Positions 1-5,101 of a stretch of 5,810 bases of DNA are shown here, in pieces; the first letter of the stretch is position 1; every line of letters begins with the position of its first letter. The stretch lies in the NCBI GenBank assembly GCA_012033095.1, contig JAAUPO010000178.1, forward strand, positions 1 to 5,810, read 5' to 3'. The position numbers and the translations under genes were made by a program. Origin of the DNA: Synechococcaceae cyanobacterium RL_1_2 (GTDB lineage: Bacteria; Cyanobacteriota; Cyanobacteriia; Cyanobacteriales; JAAUPO01). The notes below the pieces were generated by a model. That model did no database searches, was not told the DNA's origin, and saw only the letters and a program-made list of their open reading frames with translations.

Positions 1-2
1 CT

Positions 3-743
3 GCTGGATCCGATACGATTGGACAAGCGTTGTCGGTTGGAATCAACGGCACTCAAATGATTGTGACGGGAGTCGGAGCCATTGGTGACAATGGTATCTT
101 GGCACCGAGCATCGACCGAGATGTCGACTTGGTTCGAATGCCGTTGGACGCGGGGACGGTGGTTCGTTTGACTGCCAGTGCAACGTCGATTGGCTCGCCG
201 CTTGATCCCTATGTGATTGTGTTCGACGAACTCGGTCGCGTTCTGTCCCAGAACAACGATTTCTCTGGAAGTCGTGACTCGTTCTTGGTCTTCACCGCTC
301 CCCGAACTGGTACCTACTATGTCGGGGTCAGCGCCTCGAACAACTTTGCTTACAACCCGAATGTCTTCAACAGCGGTCGCGATGGCGGTTCGCAAGGACA
401 ATACCAGCTCACACTCGACATTACACCTCGCTTCAATCCGACTCTAGTTGGAAACAAAATCCAAATCGATGGTGCACGATCGGTAACGCTCCCTGCGAAT
501 TCGTCGCTTCAATTGATTGGCGCCCAGGGATTGGTCGATTCCACCGCGATTCCAGTTTTCTTGTTAGCCAACATGACTGCGGATCAGGTCGCAACGGAAT
601 TGCAACGAGCGATGGAAGATCAACTCGTCGGTACAGATGCTTACACCACGTTTCGACGTGTTGGTGCTAGTATCACTCTTACCGGAGTGAATGTGGCATC
701 GGCTGGACCATTCACGATTTCCGGTGGACGGACCGAGACCTGC
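3..743 (+). other. Fragment of a PPC-domain secreted protein, planctomycete-like, open at both ends
   Basis: This is the upstream part of the 3-1487 reading frame. It reads as a bacterial pre-peptidase C-terminal (PPC) beta-sandwich: DVDLVRMPLDAG at 111-146, then LDPYVIVFDELGRVLSQNND, FTAPRTGTYYVGVSAS and GQYQLTLDI, ending near 423. A second unit follows with the pattern LVGNKIQIDGARSVTLP, AIPVFLLANMTADQVA and ASAGPFTISGG (about 440-725). From memory, repeats of this style occur in very large surface or secreted proteins of Rhodopirellula-type Planctomycetes. Such proteins act outside the cytoplasm, and PPC domains are usually structural or secretion-related rather than catalytic. Codon choice (TCG, CGA, CTC, GTC) differs from the AT-richer cyanobacterial codons after 750, and no HIP1 site occurs here. 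The gene continues left of the window; its right end is cut at the join. Confidence 0.7.
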
Positions 744-1487
744 TCTCCGATGGGGATTGTCCCGATCGTGAATGAAAATGATACGGTGGCTACTGATGAA
801 TTAAAGTTTGGGGATAATGATACCCTTTCGGCTTTAGTGGCTAGCCTGATTGGGGCCCAATGGTTATTTTTAATGACCGATGTCGATCGCCTATATACAG
901 CTGACCCACGGCAATCGGAGGATGCCCAACCCATTGATTTGGTGTCGGTGGATGCATTACAGAGCTTAAATATTAATACCTCCTCCACCGGTTCTAGTTG
1001 GGGAACTGGGGGCATGGCTACTAAAATTGCAGCGGCGAGAATTGCCACGAATGCAGGGGTAAGAACGGTGATTACCCATGGTGGGAAACCTTACAAAATT
1101 ATGGATATTGTCCAGGGAAAAACGGTTACGGCTACTCAATTTGCTCCCCAACTCCAACCGGATAGTGCCCGCAAACGCTGGATTGCTTTTGGCCTCGTCC
1201 CCCAAGGGAAACTTTATCTCGATGAAGGCGCGGTCAAAGCCCTCACTAGCTATGATAAGTCTTTACTACCGGCGGGCATTGTACAGGTGGAAGGCCAATT
1301 TAACCCTGGAGATTCTGTCCAACTCTGCGATCGCGACGGCAATCAGATCGGCCGGGGCTTGGTTAAATACAATCACCGGGATATTGAACTAGTCAAAGGG
1401 GAACATTCTGATCGGGTCGAAGCCATTTTGGGTAATGAACGGCCATCCACGATCGTCCATCGGGATGACCTAGTGTTGCTATGTTAG
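3..1487 (+). CDS. proB: Glutamate 5-kinase C-terminal part joined in frame to a foreign PPC-type segment (probable chimera)
   Basis: The part from about 750 to the TAG at 1485-1487 is the C-terminal ~245 residues of glutamate 5-kinase, the cytoplasmic enzyme that phosphorylates glutamate as the first step of proline synthesis. Visible motifs are the glutamate-binding NENDTVAT stretch with FGDND, the TDVDRLYTADPR segment, the kinase signature GTGGMATK, and a C-terminal PUA domain starting near RKRWIAFG and ending HRDDLVLLC. ProB is normally about 370 residues; the first ~130-140, with the phosphate-binding N-terminal fold, are absent. In their place the same frame runs upstream as an unrelated secreted-protein sequence to the window edge (codons from position 3 read AGSDTIGQALSVG), so a TTG start at 30 would be an artefact. 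A HIP1 site at 1327 marks the kinase part as cyanobacterial. Identity of the kinase part is certain; a real fusion protein is unlikely. Confidence 0.9.
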   Translation, partial: AGSDTIGQALSVGINGTQMIVTGVGAIGDNGILAPSIDRDVDLVRMPLDAGTVVRLTASATSIGSPLDPYVIVFDELGRVLSQNNDFSGSRDSFLVFTAPRTGTYYVGVSASNNFAYNPNVFNSGRDGGSQGQYQLTLDITPRFNPTLVGNKIQIDGARSVTLPANSSLQLIGAQGLVDSTAIPVFLLANMTADQVATELQRAMEDQLVGTDAYTTFRRVGASITLTGVNVASAGPFTISGGRTETCSPMGIVPIVNENDTVATDELKFGDNDTLSALVASLIGAQWLFLMTDVDRLYTADPRQSEDAQPIDLVSVDALQSLNINTSSTGSSWGTGGMATKIAAARIATNAGVRTVITHGGKPYKIMDIVQGKTVTATQFAPQLQPDSARKRWIAFGLVPQGKLYLDEGAVKALTSYDKSLLPAGIVQVEGQFNPGDSVQLCDRDGNQIGRGLVKYNHRDIELVKGEHSDRVEAILGNERPSTIVHRDDLVLLC

Positions 1488-1536
1488 GGCACATTTAAAA
1501 TAGAAATCTTAAATAAAAATCCTAAATAGAAATTTG

Positions 1537-1627
1537 GGTAGTCCTATACAGGTAAGGATCAGGAAGCTTAAATAGATTGATAATCAATTATCCTAGGTCT
1601 AAATATCCTTACCGCTTTAGCACTACC
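1537..1627 (+). mobile_element. Element A, copy 1: 91-bp MITE-like element with terminal inverted repeats and 8-bp target duplication
   Basis: The element begins GGTAGTCCTATACAGG and ends CTTTAGCACTACC. Its two 23-base ends (1537-1559 and 1605-1627) are inverted repeats matching at 19 of 23 positions, with perfect outer (GGTAGT/ACTACC) and inner (GGTAAGGAT/ATCCTTACC) blocks. It is flanked by a perfect 8-bp direct repeat, GAAATTTG, at 1529-1536 and 1628-1635, the mark of transposition. It is too short for a transposase, so it must have been moved by one supplied elsewhere. A small palindrome (GATAAT-CA-ATTATC, 1579-1592) sits in the centre. The second copy, at 5000-5090, is the same length and orientation. 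Eight-base duplications with ends starting GG occur in several IS families, so I do not name the parent. Confidence 0.85.
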
Positions 1628-1655
1628 GAAATTTGAAATAAAAATTTGAAATATA

Positions 1656-1777
1656 CAGGACTTACGCAAAAATTTCGATTCTGTCTTGGGAACCATGATG
1701 TTTGGGGACGTTTCGGGACAATCGTTCAAGCAAGTTCCTCAAATTGGGGGGATTTAGGGGGCTTGTACATAAGTCAT
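1656..1777 (+). mobile_element. Element B, copy 1: 122-bp MITE-like element flanked by a 19-bp direct repeat
   Basis: It starts CAGGACTTACGCA and ends ACATAAGTCAT, a slightly decayed version of the AGGACTTA/TAAGTCCT inverted ends seen intact in copy 2. It carries a G-rich segment (around 1736-1761) able to form a hairpin between a C-rich arm and ATTTAGGGGG. Compared with copy 2 it has 10 extra bases after GGGGAC (about 1709-1718). It is flanked by a perfect 19-bp direct repeat, AATAAAAATTTGAAATATA, at 1637-1655 and 1778-1796. The surroundings already contain AAATTTGAAATA-like sequence, so part of that length could be pre-existing low-complexity repeat. No coding content. The CCCCCTAAATCCC...TTTGGGGGACTT core resembles interspersed repeats I recall from filamentous cyanobacteria (from memory, not checked). 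Confidence 0.75.
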
Positions 1778-2093
1778 AATAAAAATTTGAAATATAGTCA
1801 ATTGGATTTAATATGGGAGTTTTACTCCTTGCCACAGGCTGATTTTAGCTCTATTTATTTCCCATAATTATGCCAAAATACTATAACTATTTTTTGGTCA
1901 CTTTCAGAAAAAATTATCGGTGCTACCTTCTATGATCCTGAATTAGAAAGCGATCGCGCCCTTGTGTGATTTCAACGTTCCATGGTTCAATCTTCCATGG
2001 GTGGATGGGGAACCAAACCTTTGCTTAACAAGCATGAGCGCAACCGTACAGTTTAAGTTACGCCCCACAATGATAAACCAGACATAATCAGAA

Positions 2094-2885
2094 CTAATCC
2101 TGATCAATTCTAAATTTTGGTGCTTGATAATTTGGAGGTAAATAATCCTGGGGAATGGTGGTTTGATTGCCATCCCTCACCGCTCGATAATGGGGAGAGA
2201 GAATTTCAATATCGTTTTGATTGCATTGATCCTGAATATTTTGGTGTAGCTCAGAATAAATTTTAGCCATGATCCCCGGATTATCCGTATAGGCATTAAG
2301 TTCATAGCTTACATAGTAATCATCTAAACTAGTTTGGAGCACAAAGGGGGACGGATCGGGCAAAATCCTTGGAGTGTCAAGGGCTGCCTTAATTAGAACG
2401 TCATGAACTTTGCGCCAGGGTACGTCGTAGCCTAGGGTAATAGTGGTGTGAAGGATTAGGGCAGGAATTAAGGGGTCATTGGCAGCAGCACTATAATTAA
2501 TTACATGGCTAGACAACACGGAGGCGTTGGGAATGGTAATCACTACGTTTTTAACAGTGCGAATCCTGGTCACGAATAGGGTTTTTTCCACAATATCGCC
2601 AATGGTGTCAGTAATTTTAACTCGATCGCCCACTAGGAAAGCCCGGGTATAGGTGAGAATTATTCCGGAAACAATATTGGCGATCGCGGAGGATGAACCC
2701 AGGGAAATTAATAAACCCAAAAAGATAGATATTCCTTGAAAGGCAGGGGTTTCAGCACCAGGAAGGTAAGGAAAAGCCACCGTAGCAGCAAAGGCCATAA
2801 TAAGAAACTGAATCAATTTATAGGTTGGTTTAGCCCATTCCGGATAAAAACCTGGTAGGATAACTCGCTTTAGTTCTATTTCCAT
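2094..2885 (-). CDS. C-terminal piece of the MscS-like channel (pore helix, beta domain, cytoplasmic domain)
   Basis: These 263 residues contain the conserved MscS module. Residues 1-20 (RVILPGFYPEWAKP) lead to a membrane helix at about 22-40. The pore-lining helix spans about 50-83 and is rich in Gly, Ser and Ala (LGSSSAIANIVSG). The beta domain (about 84-132) has VGDRVKI and the TIPNASVLSSHVINY motif, and the rest is the alpha/beta cytoplasmic domain (TLGYDVPWRKVH, FVLQTSLDDYYVSYELNAYT, DIEILSPHY). The same frame stays open upstream to about 2945 (SYTLKIFRFIA before the ATG), so the ATG at 2883-2885 is internal. If translated alone it would lack the signal peptide and outer helices. It ends with TAG at 2094-2096; I see no convincing terminator after it. 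Confidence 0.85.
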   Translation of the reverse strand: MEIELKRVILPGFYPEWAKPTYKLIQFLIMAFAATVAFPYLPGAETPAFQGISIFLGLLISLGSSSAIANIVSGIILTYTRAFLVGDRVKITDTIGDIVEKTLFVTRIRTVKNVVITIPNASVLSSHVINYSAAANDPLIPALILHTTITLGYDVPWRKVHDVLIKAALDTPRILPDPSPFVLQTSLDDYYVSYELNAYTDNPGIMAKIYSELHQNIQDQCNQNDIEILSPHYRAVRDGNQTTIPQDYLPPNYQAPKFRIDQD

Positions 2886-2932
2886 GGCGATAAACCGAAA
2901 TATTTTCAGCGTATAGGAAGTAAAAATAATAA

Positions 2933-3127
2933 TTAAGCCAAGAAAAATAAATTAGGTAAATAATCTAAAATACCTTGGCCAAGGGTATTAAAGGCCGTTT
3001 TGACATACCCAAACAAAATTCGGGCTAAACCTTGCGTCCATGGGAAAAAACTTAACACCAAGTTGACGTACAGGTAAATTAGACCAAAAACGATGGCAAA
3101 CCGAATAGTTTTAATTATTTCCCCCAT
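2933..3127 (-). CDS. Middle piece of the MscS-like channel (membrane segments)
   Basis: Sixty-four residues carry the next membrane helix of the channel (IRFAIVFGLIYLYVNLVLSFF, about residues 8-28) and the start of another (ILDYLPNLFFLA). FFPWTQGLARILFGY and LGQGILDYLPNLFF match my recollection of the linker preceding the pore module in cyanobacterial MscS homologues. The ATG at 3125-3127 lies inside the codon run of the upstream piece and has no ribosome site, so it is an internal ATG, not an independent start. The piece overlaps the N-terminal piece by 13 bases in another frame, as expected from a single-base shift. It should be read as part of the 2094-3843 locus. Confidence 0.6.
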   Translation of the reverse strand: MGEIIKTIRFAIVFGLIYLYVNLVLSFFPWTQGLARILFGYVKTAFNTLGQGILDYLPNLFFLA

Positions 3128-3843
3128 AGACTAGCTAATCTCGGTGGGGACAAAATTTCGGTATTAAATAAATTTAAACCTTTCTGGTTTTGTCCAGTCC
3201 AAACCTTCAATTTATGGTTAGTAAAATGGGTGCCGCGATTAACTAAAATAATGCCAAAAATAAAGATAATCGTGGCAATCACGCTATAGATCCCACCTTG
3301 AATAATATTTTGTAAACTGTAGGATTCCCTAAAATCTACCACCGCATTTTTAATCGCTTCAAGGTATAATCGCCCAAGTACCTGACGGGATTGGCCCGCT
3401 GCCACCGCATCCACATCGGCGATCGTGACTAAGGTCACCTCACCGGCCATAATATCCGTGGTTTGGGTCGCCTCATTGTTCACAATGGTGAGCTGATCGG
3501 GCTCAATCTCCATCGTCTTAGCAAAAGTAATTAGACGTTGGGAAATAACCTTGGCCCTAAACTCAGGGGAAAAAGAGGCAATTTTGGCTTGGATATAAAA
3601 TAATTCCTGATCGCCTAAAACCACTGGTACCCCCTCGATCGCAATCGCCCCAGTGGTTTCAGGTTCAACGATCACCGTGGTGGGAGCCGACAAATTGCCC
3701 CCATCTTCCATTGGTTCTGGATTGTTTTGAGCGGGGGCAAAGGACTGAAGGGAAGTTAATAGCAGTAACGCGATCGCTAAGCTGAATAACCATCGACGAC
3801 AGAACGTTTTTACGTGAGGTTGCATGGCTAGTTTAAATATCAT
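3115..3843 (-). CDS. N-terminal piece of the MscS-like channel (signal peptide and periplasmic domain)
   Basis: This is the first 242 residues of the interrupted channel gene. An N-terminal signal peptide is clear: basic residues (KTFCRR), a hydrophobic core around residues 18-31, then SFAPAQ as a likely cleavage region near residue 39. A periplasmic region of about 140 residues follows (including LGDQELFYIQAKIASFSPEFRAK), then a membrane segment at about 183-201 (IYSVIATIIFIFGIILV). The last residues (PPRLASLWGK) run into a stop created by the first frame break. The start is uncertain: ATG at 3841-3843 has AGGG directly against it, and ATG at 3823-3825 gives a more usual signal peptide but lacks a clear ribosome site. 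A TATATT on the minus strand (3859-3864) could be a -10 box, without a good -35. Confidence 0.7.
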   Translation of the reverse strand: MIFKLAMQPHVKTFCRRWLFSLAIALLLLTSLQSFAPAQNNPEPMEDGGNLSAPTTVIVEPETTGAIAIEGVPVVLGDQELFYIQAKIASFSPEFRAKVISQRLITFAKTMEIEPDQLTIVNNEATQTTDIMAGEVTLVTIADVDAVAAGQSRQVLGRLYLEAIKNAVVDFRESYSLQNIIQGGIYSVIATIIFIFGIILVNRGTHFTNHKLKVWTGQNQKGLNLFNTEILSPPRLASLWGK

Positions 3844-4130
3844 CCCTGGGAAATAAAGAATATAAAAATTAGTGATCTTTTGCCCTCTATCCTAAGGTTA
3901 CATTGCTATTTTTAAGTTACGCTTTCCCCTAAACCCCTTGACGTTTAAGGCATTAGTTACAACCATCAGACTTATTCCTTAAACGGCATACCCCTATTCA
4001 TCAGGAAATCAAAAGCGATGAACTATAGCCCTAGGATGGGCGATCGCCACCACAATTTCATAAGCGCGGGAGCATGCACACTGTATAACTTAAAAAACTT
4101 AAAAGCAATTACATAAATTTTGAAGTTTTT

Positions 4131-4160
4131 TAAAATCTACTGAAATCCACTGAAATCCAC
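4131..4160. repeat. Three tandem 10-bp units
   Basis: Two perfect units of TGAAATCCAC at 4141-4160 are preceded by a third with two mismatches (TAAAATCTAC, 4131-4140). The array abuts the seven A bases (4161-4167) that form the T tract of the neighbouring minus-strand terminator. No function can be read from it. Confidence 0.6.
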
Positions 4161-4191
4161 AAAAAAACTCCTCTCTAGAAATCTAGAAAGG
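4161..4191 (-). terminator. Intrinsic terminator, probably for the small membrane protein gene
   Basis: On the minus strand the arms CCTTTCTAG and CTAGAGAGG (4183-4191 and 4170-4178) form a nine-pair stem with one internal mismatch and a four-base loop, followed after AG by seven T (4161-4167). This is a standard Rho-independent layout. It lies about 120 bases past the stop of the 78-residue membrane protein gene at 4311-4547, the only gene transcribed toward it nearby. It would also insulate the mscS-like gene from upstream read-through. Confidence 0.6.
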
Positions 4192-4310
4192 AATGAATCT
4201 ATTGTTATGGATAAACCTGAAAAATATTTGGTGGTATTAATTGTAATATTTAATCAAATTTGGATTTTAATTTAGTTTGAGCAACGGCCAAAACGTTAAC
4301 CAACACACCA

Positions 4311-4547
4311 TTACTTAATCGCAGAGGAGCTGATCGTTACCCCTTGAAGAACATGGGGCGCAAATTTGAATTTTAATAGCACTAACAAAAATAGAAGGTT
4401 GATTGACCAATGAGCCATTGCAAAAGCCCAGACTAAACAAACCACCATTGTAGAGATGGCCAAAATTTGGCACATTTGGTTTGCAGTTCTAGTATAAAGA
4501 AACATACTAGCAACGGAGAAAGAGCAGAGAAGAAGCAGAAAGGTCAT
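4311..4547 (-). CDS. Small membrane protein, 78 residues, function unknown
   Basis: The ATG at 4545-4547 is chosen because AGGTGA sits five bases before it; a longer reading from 4586 would add 13 residues (MQPSSPPLPQVTI) without such a site. The product is strongly hydrophobic: a first helix at about 2-18 (FLLLLCSFSVASMFLY), a short polar turn with R20 and N23, a second helix at about 27-46 (ILAISTMVVCLVWAFAMA), the motif AHWSINLL, a third hydrophobic stretch to about 58, then a basic, polar tail (KFKF...SSSAIK). This suggests an inner or thylakoid membrane protein with two or three spans. A WxxxxAxxxWxIxLL-like pattern vaguely recalls small conserved cyanobacterial membrane proteins, but I cannot name a family. 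Ribosome site, a downstream terminator and membrane-protein composition all support a real gene; a chance ORF remains possible. Confidence 0.6.
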   Translation of the reverse strand: MTFLLLLCSFSVASMFLYTRTANQMCQILAISTMVVCLVWAFAMAHWSINLLFLLVLLKFKFAPHVLQGVTISSSAIK

Positions 4548-4552
4548 AATCG

Positions 4553-4558
4553 TCACCT
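4553..4558 (-). promoter_or_regulatory. Ribosome binding site deciding the start at 4547
   Basis: AGGTGA on the minus strand, five bases before the ATG at 4545-4547, is a close match to the anti-Shine-Dalgarno complement at normal spacing. It favours the 78-residue form over the 91-residue form starting at 4586, which has only G/C-rich sequence before it. Confidence 0.65.
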
Positions 4559-4718
4559 GGGGGAGAGGGGGGCTAGAAGGCTGCAAGGGGGCTTGATGTA
4601 AGTTTCAACAAGTTTTAGTCGTTTGAAAGTGGTTAATGAATTTTTTGAATGTTTATCATTACTAACAATGTAATAGATTATTGGTCTGAATTTGTCTTAG
4701 CTTCACTTCTGCCTTGAT

Positions 4719-4811
4719 ATTGTCAAAAAAGTTAATTTAACTTCACTATTTTCGTAAAAATTATGTATCGTCGCTTACATAATCAATAAATATTGTCAAA
4801 AATTGTCAAAA
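4719..4811. repeat. Three ATTGTCAAAA repeats around a hairpin
   Basis: ATTGTCAAAA occurs at 4719-4728, 4792-4801 and 4802-4811, the last two in direct tandem. Between the first and second lie an odd palindrome GTTAA-T-TTAAC (4731-4741) and a hairpin with 7-bp perfect arms, TTATGTA and TACATAA (4761-4767 and 4776-4782), around an 8-base loop. The cluster lies 170-260 bases upstream of the small membrane protein start, in intergenic DNA between it and element B2. It could be a regulator-binding region or a remnant of another repeat; nothing here identifies a binding protein. Confidence 0.45.
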
Positions 4812-4874
4812 TTCCTTGGGAATTGAGACCCCAATCCCTACTTTCACCACTATCTTCCATCAAACAAAATTAAT

Positions 4875-4987
4875 TAGGACTTATACACAAGCCCCCTAAA
4901 TCCCACAAATTTGGGGGACTTACTTGAACGATTGTCCCCAAACATCATGGTTACCAGGACAGAATCGAAATTTTTGCGTAAGTCCTG
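4875..4987 (-). mobile_element. Element B, copy 2: 113-bp MITE-like element with intact ends and 11-bp target duplication
   Basis: This is the inverted copy of the element at 1656-1777. On the plus strand it reads TAGGACTTATACACAAG at the left and TTTTTGCGTAAGTCCTG at the right; AGGACTTA (4876-4883) and TAAGTCCT (4979-4986) are perfect inverted ends. A perfect 11-bp direct repeat, ACAAAATTAAT, flanks it at 4864-4874 and 4988-4998. An internal hairpin at 4892-4917 pairs CCCCC-T-AAAT with ATTT-GGGGG. It lacks the 10-base segment present in copy 1. It is non-coding, so it would depend on a transposase from elsewhere. Its flanking repeat differs from that of copy 1, so the two copies arose from separate insertions. 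Confidence 0.78.
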
Positions 4988-4999
4988 ACAAAATTAATA

Positions 5000-5090
5000 G
5001 GTAGTCCTATACAAGTAGGGATCAGGAAGATTAAACCCCTTGAGAATCAATTGTACTGGGTCTAAATATCCTTACAGCTTTAGCACTACC
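5000..5090 (+). mobile_element. Element A, copy 2: 91-bp MITE-like element with 8-bp target duplication
   Basis: It has the same length and orientation as the copy at 1537-1627, with 12 differences in 91 positions by eye (about 87% identity), mostly in the middle. Ends are GGTAGTCCTATACAAG and CTTTAGCACTACC. It is flanked by a perfect 8-bp direct repeat, AATTAATA, at 4992-4999 and 5091-5098. Seven bases of the left duplication are shared with the right 11-bp flank of element B2, so the two elements sit one base apart from sharing a target. Removing both leaves a simple predicted empty site, AAACAAAATTAATAATCC. Confidence 0.85.
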
Positions 5091-5101
5091 AATTAATAAT
5101 C

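Larger units (their letters stand above)
1488..2093. other. Non-coding, AT-rich gap between proB and the mscS-like gene
   Basis: This gap lies between the end of proB (+) and the end of the mscS-like gene (-), so the two genes converge on it. It holds elements A1 and B1 (annotated separately), a HIP1 site at 1950-1957, and a direct repeat of TTCCATGG near 1978-2002. An imperfect inverted repeat at about 1872-1897 (CCAAAATA paired with TATTTTTTGG) lies in a position where a terminator could be expected, but it has no separate T tract. Short open frames across B1 (1646-1867) and at 1943-2173 show no start signals or recognisable protein content, and I do not call them. Confidence 0.6.
2094..3843 (-). 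pseudogene. MscS-type mechanosensitive ion channel, interrupted by two frameshifts
   Basis: Read through its two frame breaks, this locus encodes about 583 residues of a cyanobacterial-type small-conductance mechanosensitive channel, which opens under membrane tension to release solutes during osmotic downshock. Order: signal peptide, periplasmic domain of ~140 residues, three or more membrane segments, a pore helix with LGSSSAIANIVSGIILTYTRAF, the beta domain VGDRVKITDTIGDIVEKT, and a cytoplasmic C-terminal domain ending DGNQTTIPQDYLPPNYQAPKF. Break 1 is at a C5 run on the + strand (3121-3125): one more base changes LASLWGK-stop into LASLWGEIIKT. Break 2 is between about 2937 and 2955: one more base near a five-base homopolymer changes FFLA-stop into FFL(A/G)LIIIFTSYTLKIFRFIAMEIELK. 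All conserved motifs survive and there is no other stop, so either the gene broke very recently or these are sequencing errors. The gene stands alone. Confidence 0.88.
3844..4310. other. Non-coding gap upstream of the mscS-like gene
   Basis: No gene is visible here. The stretch holds a HIP1 site at 4040-4047, a weak inverted repeat (TTCATC near 3997 with GATGAA near 4017), short tandem repeats at 4131-4160 and a terminator at 4161-4191 (both listed separately). It should also contain the promoter of the mscS-like gene, but no convincing -35/-10 pair can be read. The section from 4200 to 4310 is AT-rich with no clear structure; it would be the 3' untranslated part of the small membrane protein gene. 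Confidence 0.5.

Noticed and set aside
30..32. TTG as a start codon for the first gene
   Set aside because: The frame is open to the window edge and the codons before it (AGSDTIGQA) continue the same protein style; no ribosome site precedes the TTG.
641..1392. Open frames in other phases inside the proB region
   Set aside because: They are shadows of the proB/PPC frame; their translations look like random sequence.
1646..1867. 73-residue open frame over element B1
   Set aside because: It lies mostly within a non-coding mobile element, has no ribosome site and no recognisable protein features; the matching frame is not kept in copy 2, which differs by 10 bases.
1943..2173. 76-residue open frame overlapping the end of the channel gene
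   Set aside because: It overlaps the real gene in another frame and has no start signal or family resemblance.
4311..4586. The longer 91-residue form of the small membrane protein
   Set aside because: The extra 13 residues have no ribosome site before them, while AGGTGA stands correctly placed before the ATG at 4545-4547.
4736..4743. A Pho box (TTTAACTT) linked to pstB
   Set aside because: Only one unit is present without the spaced repeats of a cyanobacterial Pho box, and it lies downstream of pstB, not before the pst operon.
1656..4987. A composite transposon bounded by the two B elements
   Set aside because: Each B copy has its own different flanking duplication, and no transposase gene lies between them.
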